From Alphaproteobacteria bacterium (GTDB lineage Bacteria; Pseudomonadota; Alphaproteobacteria; BOG-932; Roseiterribacteraceae), in assembly GCA_903970575.1 (NCBI GenBank), contig CAJCJC010000355.1, positions 1 through 6,525 of the forward strand: 6,525 bases of DNA. Reading direction: 5' to 3'. Position numbers and translations under genes: made by a program. Shown piece after piece: positions 1-5,689 of the stretch; position 1 is the first letter of the stretch, and every line of letters starts with the position of its first letter. Below the pieces are notes generated by a model that saw nothing but the letters and a program-made list of their open reading frames with translations, made no database searches and had not been told where the DNA came from.

Positions 1-20
1 ACACGACGCTCTTCCGATCT
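1..20 (+). other. Illumina TruSeq read-1 adapter remnant (not genomic)
   Basis: The first 20 bases, ACACGACGCTCTTCCGATCT, are identical to the 3' terminal 20 bases of the Illumina TruSeq universal (read-1) adapter. A 20-base exact match ending precisely where the adapter joins the insert is very unlikely by chance. This indicates untrimmed adapter left at a contig end, so genomic sequence begins at about base 21. Bases 21-80 lie downstream of the antitoxin stop codon and contain only a short AT-rich inverted repeat (28-40) with no gene. Confidence 0.95.
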
Positions 21-80
21 CGTGAAGCTTTTTTGAAAAGTATCCCCCGAACTCATCCGTCTCGCCGGCTATCCGCCAGT

Positions 81-413
81 CTATTGGATTGCCTTGATGC
101 CCTTGCGCCGAATGACATTCAATAGAGCGAGGGCTGGTCCCTTGGCCTGTTTTGTGCCCCGCTCAAGCTGCGAAACATAGCCCACCGTCAAATTTAGATA
201 TCGCGCGAGCGCGGCCTGGCTTAGATGCGCCTGCTCGCGCACGTTGCGGATTTCATCGCCGCTGATGGGCGTGGCCGTGGGAGGCGCATCCGATCCCAAA
301 TGTCGAAGAGTGATTTTGCGAAAGGTGGGGCTGTCCATGATCCCGGCCCTGTGCATACCTTCCGCGGTTTCAAGAATTGCCTCTCGCAGGCGGCTAGGCT
401 TTTGTGTGCTCAT
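81..413 (-). CDS. HigA-type antitoxin, XRE-family helix-turn-helix protein
   Basis: This 110-residue protein is the likely antitoxin of a type II toxin-antitoxin pair. It would neutralise the adjacent RelE/HigB-like toxin and repress their shared promoter. Residues 53-95 form a Cro/C1-type (XRE) helix-turn-helix: an N-terminal helix around EIRNVREQ, then LSQAALARYLNL, then a recognition helix around TVGYVSQLERG. The GPALALLNVIRRKG tail at 92-105 is typical of antitoxins of this group. Residues 1-50 are probably the toxin-facing part. The ATG (411-413) overlaps the toxin stop by ATGA, and AGGAG sits 8 nt upstream inside the toxin gene, so the two are translationally coupled. The stop is TAG at 81-83. 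Family assignment is strong; the antitoxin role is inferred from the pairing. The name HigA is by similarity only. Confidence 0.88.
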   Translation of the reverse strand: MSTQKPSRLREAILETAEGMHRAGIMDSPTFRKITLRHLGSDAPPTATPISGDEIRNVREQAHLSQAALARYLNLTVGYVSQLERGTKQAKGPALALLNVIRRKGIKAIQ

Positions 414-778
414 ACCGTGATCTCCTGTAATTCCCCTTGGGCAATAATCCGCTTAAGCCCATCTTCGTCGGCCGCGAGGAAGTTGGCCGCGATCAATCGC
501 AAATCCTCCAACTCGTCCGGCTCGACGTTTTCGCGCTCGCTTTTAGCGAATCCATAGATAAAAAAGGCGCGATCCTTTGCCCGGTAAACAACAAACATCC
601 GATAGCCGCCCGACCGTCCTTGTCCGGGCCGGGCGACGCGCTGCTTGATAAGGCCGCCCCCGAGATCCGCATCTATGATTCCACGCTCGGCTCGCTCCAC
701 TGCCTCACGCAAACTCGCGTTTGTAATTCGCTCGCGCCGGGTAAATCGAACCGCCCATTTGGTGCAAAAAACGCGCAA
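410..778 (-). CDS. RelE/HigB-like toxin of a type II toxin-antitoxin system
   Basis: This 122-residue protein resembles the RelE/HigB superfamily group usually encoded immediately before an XRE antitoxin. Members of the superfamily are typically ribosome-dependent mRNA interferases that block translation. Visible family features are the N-terminal VFCTKWAVRFTRRE strand and helix, the DADLGGGLIKQRVARPGQG segment at 36-54, GGYR at 57-60, and FFIYGFAKSERENV at 72-85. The basic residues K45, R47, R50, R60 and K79 lie where RelE folds bind and cut RNA; their individual roles are inferred. The start is TTG at 776-778. No in-frame ATG exists between it and the upstream palindrome, the first residues match the family N-terminus, and AGGA lies 7 nt upstream. 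The internal Met61 is too far inside the fold to be a start. It is the first gene of a two-gene operon with the antitoxin. Confidence 0.88.
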   Translation of the reverse strand: MRVFCTKWAVRFTRRERITNASLREAVERAERGIIDADLGGGLIKQRVARPGQGRSGGYRMFVVYRAKDRAFFIYGFAKSERENVEPDELEDLRLIAANFLAADEDGLKRIIAQGELQEITV

Positions 779-795
779 ATTGCCGTCCTGGATGA

Positions 796-812
796 TGCTA
801 TAAACTATAGCA
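796..812. promoter_or_regulatory. Candidate operator of the toxin-antitoxin operon (17-bp perfect dyad)
   Basis: TGCTATAAACTATAGCA is a perfect inverted repeat with 7-bp arms around a 3-bp centre. It ends 17 bp before the toxin TTG start and overlaps the candidate -10 element. XRE antitoxins commonly bind such short dyads to repress their own operon, so autoregulation by the neighbouring antitoxin is the natural reading. The palindrome is seen directly; its function is inferred. Confidence 0.65.
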
Positions 813-830
813 CATGCTGACTACTCTCAA
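804..830 (-). promoter_or_regulatory. Candidate promoter of the toxin-antitoxin operon
   Basis: Reading leftward, TTGAGA (825-830) could be the -35 box and TATAGT (804-809) the -10 box, 15 bp apart, which is shorter than the preferred 17. The -10 box lies inside the 17-bp dyad, so a repressor bound there would block polymerase. Transcription would start roughly 20 bases before the toxin start codon. This is a pattern match by eye only. Confidence 0.4.
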
Positions 831-945
831 GTTCGCGAAGCCGGTGTAGTGGCTTGTCTACCCGAATTGCACTTTTATCCGATTGACGACCCTCAGCGGG
901 CGAAATTCAGTTTGTTTTTGCGACCGGGAACGCCGGTGCGCTGAG

Positions 946-1140
946 TCAACCCTCGCTATACGGTGACAGGCCCGGCAAACCGTCAATCGAGACCGCATTG
1001 GATTCATAACGACGGGCCGCCCATTCCTCGGGCGTTCGGCCAACCGACCAGCGGCGGAGCTGGTCGCGCTCGCCCTTAAAATCGAAGAAGGGAACGCCCC
1101 AGCCGCGGCTGTCGGCGCAAACGCCAATATCAAATAGTTT
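946..1140 (-). pseudogene. C-terminal remnant of a pyridoxamine 5'-phosphate oxidase-like FMN-binding protein
   Basis: A 64-codon open stretch with no start codon reads leftward from 1140 to a TGA at 946-948. It contains DIGVCADSRGWGVPFFDFKG, then GERDQLRRW, then NAVSIDGLPGL near the end. This order matches the C-terminus of predicted flavin-nucleotide-binding proteins related to pyridoxamine 5'-phosphate oxidase, where S-C-G-Y/F-x-V-P, GxRD-L-W and SIDGLP motifs recur. Full-length relatives are roughly 200 residues, so about two thirds of the gene is missing. An in-frame stop (1141-1143) and the REP-like repeat lie immediately upstream, and no other frame there continues the protein, so this looks like truncation and not a single frameshift. 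The usual Cys of the SCG motif is Arg here. Family assignment is from memory of motifs. Confidence 0.65.
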
Positions 1141-1149
1141 TCACGAACG

Positions 1150-1187
1150 GCTACGCGTGGATACGCGGGTCAAGCCCGCGCATGACG
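1150..1187 (-). repeat. REP-like intergenic repeat with GC-rich hairpin
   Basis: On the minus strand this reads CGTCATGCGCGGGCTTGACC followed by CGCGTATCCACGCG. It contains the 6-bp inverted repeat CGCGGG/CCCGCG (1164-1169 and 1175-1180) around a 5-nt loop. This is the widespread alphaproteobacterial repeat whose spurious translation, VMRGLDPRIHA, appears in many mis-called hypothetical proteins, and that peptide is present here in the minus-strand frame. It sits between phaC and the broken oxidase-like gene. The hairpin could act as a transcript 3' end for phaC, but no T-run follows it. The outer limits of the repeat cannot be set from one copy. Confidence 0.7.
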
Positions 1188-1268
1188 AGCAATTTTCGCC
1201 CAAATAACGATGTGTGAATCCGATAGCTCGATGGGAGAGGGTTGGCTGGGGGTGATGTCGACATACGC

Positions 1269-3095
1269 TCAAATCGCGCGTTGTTTGACGTAGCCGCCGG
1301 GGGCGTCTTCCAGGGCTGGGAGGGCGCCGTCGCCGGGGGTGCGGGCGGGGATTTTTTTGTCGTTGGACGCGGATATCCAGGATTGCCAATCGTTCCACCA
1401 TGAGCCTTCGTGGCGTTCGGCGGCCTCGAGCCATTCCGCCGGGTCGGGGGGCAGGGCGGGGTTAGTCCAATAGCCGTATTTGTTGGCGGAGGGCGGGTTG
1501 ATGACGCCGGCGATATGGCCGGATGCGCCCAGCACGAACCGGCATGCGCCGCCATAAAGCTGCGTGCCGGCATAGACGGATTTCCAAGGCGCGATGTGGT
1601 CTTCCTTCGTGGCGACGATATAGCTTGGCGTGCGGATTTTGCGGAGGTCGATCGGCACGCCGGCCAGAGACACGCCGCCCGGCCGGCACAGCAGGTTTTT
1701 CTCATACATATTATGGAGATAGAAGCTGTGCATCGCCGCCGGCATGCGGGTGGAATCGGAATTCCAATAGAGCAGGTCGAACGGGAAAGGCTCCTTGCCC
1801 AGGAGATAATTATTGACCACGAATGACCAGATCAGGTCGTTCGCGCGCAGCAGGTTGAAGGTGGTGTAGAGGTCGCGGGCGTCAAGATAGCCGTGTTCTT
1901 TCATCCGCTCGTCCAAGGCCGCGAGCTGCGCCTCGTCGATGAAGACGCGGACCTCGCCGACATCGGCGAAATTGACCAGGGTTACGAAATAGGTGGCGGC
2001 CGCGACGCGCCGTTGCTGTCGCCGCGCCGTCAAAACCGCCAGGCCGGCGGCCAGCAGGGTTCCGCCCAGGCAATATCCGATGACATTGCTGACGCGCTCC
2101 CCCGTCGCCTGCTCCACGGCGTCGAGAACGTCCAGGAAGCCCTCCTGGAGGTAATCGTCGAAGGTCTTGCGCGCCTGGCGTGCGTCGGGGTTGACCCAGG
2201 AGACCATGAAGACGGTGTGGCCTTGCTCCACCGCCCAGCGCACGAAGGAATTCTCCGGCTTCAGGTCCAGAATGTAGAATTTATTGATCCAGGGCGGGAT
2301 AATCACGAGCGGGCGTTTGAAGACCGTCTCGGTCGTCGGGGCGTACTGGATCAGCTGCATCAATTCGTTCTGATACACGATCTTGCCGGGCGCGACCGCG
2401 ACGTTGCCGCCGATCTGGAACGCGTTTGGGTCGGTCATTTTGATCAGAAGCTGGCCCTTGCCGCGCTCCAGATCGTCCAGCAGGTTCTCCAGGCCTTTGA
2501 CCAGGTTTTCGCCGCCGCTTTCGAGCGTGGCGCGCAAGACCTGCGGGTTGGTGGCGACAAAGTTGGACGGCGCGACGGCGTCGACGAACTGCCTGGTATA
2601 GAAATCCACCTTTTGCGCGGTCTTTTCATCCAGCCCCTCGACATTCCTGACGACGGACTGAATCCAGCGCGCGCTCAGCAGATAGGATTGCTTGATGAAA
2701 TCGAAGACGGTTCCTTCCTGCCAGGCGGGGTCGCGAAAGCGCTTGTCGTCCTTGGCGGGCGTGGCCACCGGTTCCGCGGGCTCGCCCAGGAATCGCCGCG
2801 TCGCGCTGGTCATCAAGGCGGCGTAATCCTGCCAAAGCTGCATTTGCGCCTGCATGAGCCGCCCCGGGTCGGCCATCATCCGCGCCGTCATCTCGAAGAA
2901 GGCGCCGCCGATATTGAGGCTGTCGAGCGCGACGCCGTCCTTTGAGTCGGATTGGCGCTCCAGGAACTCCGTCACGAGCTTCTGGCCGCGCTCGGCAAGC
3001 CGGGTGAGCTGTTGGGTCAGCTCGACGGGATCCGGCAATCTTACGCCGGGCTCGGCCTGGGGGCCGGACGGCTTGTCGCCTGTGGTCTCGGTCAT
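1269..3095 (-). CDS. phaC: Class I poly(3-hydroxyalkanoate) synthase
   Basis: This cytoplasmic enzyme polymerises (R)-3-hydroxyacyl-CoA, chiefly 3-hydroxybutyryl-CoA, into polyester storage granules with release of CoA. The 608 residues are in the normal class I range. Residues about 85-260 are the PhaC N-terminal domain, including the conserved YQNELMQLIQYAPTT segment at 241-255. An alpha/beta-hydrolase domain follows, beginning with PLVIIPPWINKFYILDL at 262-278. The lipase-like box is G340-Y-C342-L-G344. The triad is complete: Cys342, Asp499 (KEDHIAPW) and His527 (GASGHIAGVINPP), matching Cys319, Asp480 and His508 of the Cupriavidus necator enzyme, with the Asp-His spacing identical at 28. 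The start is ATG at 3093-3095 with AGGAGG 6 nt upstream. It is divergent from the lipoprotein-hom-glpX cluster, and no phaA, phaB or phasin gene is visible here. Confidence 0.97.
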   Translation of the reverse strand: MTETTGDKPSGPQAEPGVRLPDPVELTQQLTRLAERGQKLVTEFLERQSDSKDGVALDSLNIGGAFFEMTARMMADPGRLMQAQMQLWQDYAALMTSATRRFLGEPAEPVATPAKDDKRFRDPAWQEGTVFDFIKQSYLLSARWIQSVVRNVEGLDEKTAQKVDFYTRQFVDAVAPSNFVATNPQVLRATLESGGENLVKGLENLLDDLERGKGQLLIKMTDPNAFQIGGNVAVAPGKIVYQNELMQLIQYAPTTETVFKRPLVIIPPWINKFYILDLKPENSFVRWAVEQGHTVFMVSWVNPDARQARKTFDDYLQEGFLDVLDAVEQATGERVSNVIGYCLGGTLLAAGLAVLTARRQQRRVAAATYFVTLVNFADVGEVRVFIDEAQLAALDERMKEHGYLDARDLYTTFNLLRANDLIWSFVVNNYLLGKEPFPFDLLYWNSDSTRMPAAMHSFYLHNMYEKNLLCRPGGVSLAGVPIDLRKIRTPSYIVATKEDHIAPWKSVYAGTQLYGGACRFVLGASGHIAGVINPPSANKYGYWTNPALPPDPAEWLEAAERHEGSWWNDWQSWISASNDKKIPARTPGDGALPALEDAPGGYVKQRAI

Positions 3096-3296
3096 GCGTT
3101 TCCTCCTTCACGTAGCCTTATGCGGGCCGGTTGTGCTGAACCGTCATTTTCCCCTGGACGGAGACACGTTTCCGCGTGCAATTGGTTCGCGCGCATTTGG
3201 TCCACGCACACTTCGGCTCCTCTTAGCAGTCCCGCGGCGTCTTTGCACCGTGAGCGCGGCATCTGTTACATAACGTTTGGGCTACACGGAATCGCC
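3096..3296. promoter_or_regulatory. Divergent intergenic region between phaC and the lipoprotein gene
   Basis: This 201-bp stretch must carry the leftward phaC promoter and probably the rightward promoter of the lipoprotein-hom-glpX cluster. The only notable rightward candidate is TTGCAC (3243-3248) followed by an extended -10-like TGTTACATA (3264-3272), a weak match. I found no convincing phaC promoter by eye. A short inverted repeat CGGTT/AACCG (3128-3132 and 3139-3143) lies near the phaC end and may be chance. Confidence 0.35.
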
Positions 3297-4346
3297 ATGA
3301 CATCGATGAAGTCGCTTGTAACTCTCTCTCGGCGCGGCGGGCTGACCGGCGTGGCGCTGGCGGGCGTCGCTATCGGGTCGCTCGTGGGCTGTTCGACGAT
3401 GAAGGATTTGTCGCCTTTCGGCAGCGACGTTCCCTATTCCCAGGACGTGAAGCCCAGGATGTCGCAGCCGGCGAACCCGGAGGTTCCGGCTTTCACGCCG
3501 GCGCCGCAGCCGCAGAAGCCGGCTCCCGCCCCGCCGAGCGGCGCCCCGTCCGGGCCGCAATCCTCGCTCGCACCGCCGGCCGGAGAAAAACTGGCGGCGG
3601 CGTCGGATATCGCCTTAGTCGACGATCTCGCCGCCCTGGACGGCGTCGGCGACGCTGGCGATGCCGATGCCGACGCTCCGGCCCCGGTTCCGGCGGGCAG
3701 ACCCGGACATCCGGTGACGATGCAGCCCGGACAGCAGGCGGAAATTCCGCTGAAGGACCGCAGCTTCAAGGATGAGGGGACCTATCCCAATCTGGCGCAG
3801 GTCCCGGCGCGCCCCCCCAATATGCCGACATTCCTGGAAGCCGCCGCCGAGAAGAAGGCGATGCTGGCGGATCGCGACGCCGCGAAGGCTCCGCGTCCGG
3901 AAAGTCCGGCGATCCCATCTCCGGACAGTTCTCCTGAACCCGAAGCTCCCGCCGCCGCCCCGCCGCCGCCCGCGCCCGCGATTATCGCCGCCCGAACAGA
4001 GGATCGCTCTCCTTGCTTGTCGCCCGCGCCGGTCACGGGCGAGCCAACGGCTGTGCTGCATTTCGCGCCGGGCTCGGCGGCCTTGAATTCAGACGATCTC
4101 GCCATCCTCGCCGACGCGATTCCGACCGTGCGCGGGAGCACGGGGCCAATCCGCCTATTTGGGCATGGGGATACCGCCACGGCCGAGTCTGAGCAGGCCC
4201 GGTTCGATCTGGCCGCGGCCCGGGCCGGCGCCGTCGCCCGCGCGCTGGCGGGATATGGCATCCAGGGTCAACGCATCGCCATCGGTGTCGCCTGCGTCGA
4301 TGCATCGGTCGCGGGCGCATCCGTTCAGCTTTACACCGAATCCTGA
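3297..4346 (+). CDS. Outer-membrane lipoprotein with C-terminal OmpA-like peptidoglycan-binding domain
   Basis: A predicted 349-residue lipoprotein likely tethers the outer membrane to the cell wall. Residues 1-31 form a lipoprotein signal: basic MTSMKSLVTLSRRGG, a hydrophobic stretch, then lipobox L29-V-G-C32 with Ser at +2, which favours outer-membrane sorting. Residues 55-250 are a Pro/Ala-rich, probably disordered spacer containing YPNLAQVPARPP (163-174), a motif I recall from other alphaproteobacterial envelope lipoproteins. Residues 252-348 resemble an OmpA/MotB domain: LHFAPGSAALNSDDL, then LFGHGD with Asp292, then LAAARAGAVARAL with Arg309. Asp292 and Arg309 fit the pair that contacts diaminopimelate, although the connecting loop is about two residues longer than usual and lacks the typical Asn. 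The frame is open upstream to 2952, but ATG 3297 begins the signal peptide; GGA at about -7 is a weak ribosome site. It ends immediately before hom, in the same frame. Confidence 0.82.
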   Translation: MTSMKSLVTLSRRGGLTGVALAGVAIGSLVGCSTMKDLSPFGSDVPYSQDVKPRMSQPANPEVPAFTPAPQPQKPAPAPPSGAPSGPQSSLAPPAGEKLAAASDIALVDDLAALDGVGDAGDADADAPAPVPAGRPGHPVTMQPGQQAEIPLKDRSFKDEGTYPNLAQVPARPPNMPTFLEAAAEKKAMLADRDAAKAPRPESPAIPSPDSSPEPEAPAAAPPPPAPAIIAARTEDRSPCLSPAPVTGEPTAVLHFAPGSAALNSDDLAILADAIPTVRGSTGPIRLFGHGDTATAESEQARFDLAAARAGAVARALAGYGIQGQRIAIGVACVDASVAGASVQLYTES

Positions 4347-5639
4347 GTGGCGCCGCCTCTTCGTGTCGGAATAGCCGGCCTCGGCACGGTCGGCGCGGGC
4401 GTCGTGCGCCTGCTGCGGCGGCAAGCGGCCTTGTTGGACAAGCGGGCGGGCAGGGCGATAGAGATCGCTGCCGTCTCCGCCCGCAATCCTGAAAAATCGC
4501 GGGACCTCGATCTCTCGGGCATCCCGTGGCGCCATGTCGACGAGCTTGCGACGGCGCCGGATATCGATGTCGTCGTCGAGCTGATCGGCGGAGAAGACGG
4601 GCCGGCCAAGGCGCTGGTCGAGCGGGCGCTCATGCATGGTAAATCCGTCGTGACCGCGAACAAGGCGCTGATCGCCCATCATGGCGCGGCGCTGGCCCGG
4701 CTGGCGGAGAGTCATGGCGTCAGCCTCGCCTACGAGGCGTCGGTCTGCGGGGGGATTCCCATCGTGAAGGGGCTGCGCGAGGGGCTGGCCGCGAATAATA
4801 TCCGCGAACTGCACGGAATTCTGAACGGCACCTGCAATTATATCCTGACCCAGATGGGCGAAAGCGGCCGGGATTTCGATGACATTCTGGCGGAGGCGCA
4901 GCGGTTTGGCTATGCCGAGACCGATCCAAGCTTTGACATCGACGGCATCGACACGGCCCATAAGCTCGCGATTCTGACGGCGGTGGCGTTCGGAACCGAG
5001 GTCGACCTTGCGTCGGTTCATGTCGAGGGCATAAGGCGGATCGGCGCGCTCGACATCACCTATGCGGACGCGCTGGGCTATAGGATCAAGCTGCTTGGCA
5101 TCGCCCGGCGGGCGGCGGATGGCGGGATCGAGCAGAGGGTCCATCCCTGCATGGTGCCGAAGGCGACGGCGATCGCGGCGGCGGACGGCGTTTTCAACGC
5201 CGTGGTGGCCGAAGGGGATTTCGTCGGCCGGGTCAATTTCGTCGGCCCCGGCGCCGGCGGCGGCCCGACCGCGTCGGCCGTAGCAGCCGATCTGATCGAT
5301 ATCGCGCGCGGCCATGTCGTTCCCGTGTTCGGCGTGCCGGCTTCGGCGCTTTCCCGCGCGGACCCGACGCCGATCACGCGGCGTTTCGGCGCCTATTACC
5401 TCAGGCTCGAGGTGGTGGATCGGCCCGGCGTGATCGCCGATGTCGCCGCCGCTTTGCGCGATCAGAACGTATCGTTGGAATCCGTATTGCAGCGGCTGCG
5501 CGCGCCGGGTGATAATGTGCCGGTTGTGTTGACCACGCATGAGACCGACGAAGCGCGCATGACCGCCGCGGTTGCGCAGATCGCCGCGCTGGACGCGGTG
5601 GTCGAGCCGCCGCGATTGATCCGAATCGAGCAATTCTAA
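4347..5639 (+). CDS. hom: Homoserine dehydrogenase with C-terminal ACT domain
   Basis: This cytoplasmic enzyme reduces aspartate-4-semialdehyde to homoserine with NAD(P)H, the branch point towards threonine, methionine and isoleucine. Its 430 residues are typical of the monofunctional ACT-containing form. The Rossmann motif GLGTVG is at 11-16. TANKALIA at 103-110 includes Lys106. The family signature runs from A184 to K206 (GYAETDPSFDIDGIDTAHK), with Asp202 and Lys206 matching the catalytic Asp219 and Lys223 of the yeast enzyme. An ACT domain spans about 350-428 (YYLRLEVVDRPGVIADVAAAL) and probably gives feedback control, often by threonine. The GTG start abuts the lipoprotein TGA in the same frame; no Shine-Dalgarno sequence is visible, and no later start would leave the Rossmann motif intact, so translation is probably coupled. 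Confidence 0.97.
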   Translation: MAPPLRVGIAGLGTVGAGVVRLLRRQAALLDKRAGRAIEIAAVSARNPEKSRDLDLSGIPWRHVDELATAPDIDVVVELIGGEDGPAKALVERALMHGKSVVTANKALIAHHGAALARLAESHGVSLAYEASVCGGIPIVKGLREGLAANNIRELHGILNGTCNYILTQMGESGRDFDDILAEAQRFGYAETDPSFDIDGIDTAHKLAILTAVAFGTEVDLASVHVEGIRRIGALDITYADALGYRIKLLGIARRAADGGIEQRVHPCMVPKATAIAAADGVFNAVVAEGDFVGRVNFVGPGAGGGPTASAVAADLIDIARGHVVPVFGVPASALSRADPTPITRRFGAYYLRLEVVDRPGVIADVAAALRDQNVSLESVLQRLRAPGDNVPVVLTTHETDEARMTAAVAQIAALDAVVEPPRLIRIEQF

Positions 5640-5677
5640 GATAACCGGCCTCACGCATCGAGCCATTGACTGACAAC

Positions 5678-5684
5678 GAGGAGA
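5678..5684 (+). promoter_or_regulatory. Strong ribosome binding site of glpX
   Basis: GAGGAGA precedes ATG 5690 with about 6 nt spacing from GAGGAG. It decides between that start and the in-frame ATG at 5714, which has no comparable site even though many relatives begin with the MDRNLALE sequence found there. Confidence 0.75.
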
Positions 5685-5689
5685 ATTAA

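Noticed and set aside
28..40. CTTTT-TTG-AAAAG inverted repeat near the left end as a terminator of the toxin-antitoxin operon
   Set aside because: The stem is 5 bp with a single G-C pair and a 3-nt loop, too weak for a terminator, and no U-tract follows on the minus strand.
437..820. A 127-codon plus-strand frame opposite the toxin
   Set aside because: It is antisense to a well-supported toxin gene and shows no family motifs.
923..937. Hairpin ACCGG/CCGGT as a terminator
   Set aside because: The stem is only 5 bp. The T-rich run lies before it on the plus strand and reads as A-rich after it on the minus strand, so neither strand has a stem followed by U residues.
858..1133. A 91-codon minus-strand frame in the gap between phaC and the toxin gene
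   Set aside because: The neighbouring frame on the same strand carries recognisable flavin-binding-protein motifs over the same bases; this frame has none.
1151..1705. A 184-codon minus-strand frame ending in VMRGLDPRIHA
   Set aside because: It overlaps the phaC 3' end out of frame, then reads through the REP-like repeat. The ending peptide is the well-known artefact of that repeat.
1893..2945. A 350-codon open frame on the plus strand inside phaC
   Set aside because: It is fully antisense to phaC, has no domain I can recognise, and is explained by GC-rich codon usage of the real gene.
2952..3296. Upstream extension of the lipoprotein reading frame
   Set aside because: The frame is open by chance through antisense phaC and the intergenic region. 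A classical lipoprotein signal begins at the ATG at 3297, and an N-terminal extension would bury it.
4155..5666. A 503-codon open frame on the minus strand opposite the lipoprotein end and all of hom
   Set aside because: It is antisense to hom, whose motifs are complete. The translation is Arg/Asp/His-rich without recognisable domains, as expected for the shadow frame of a high-GC gene.
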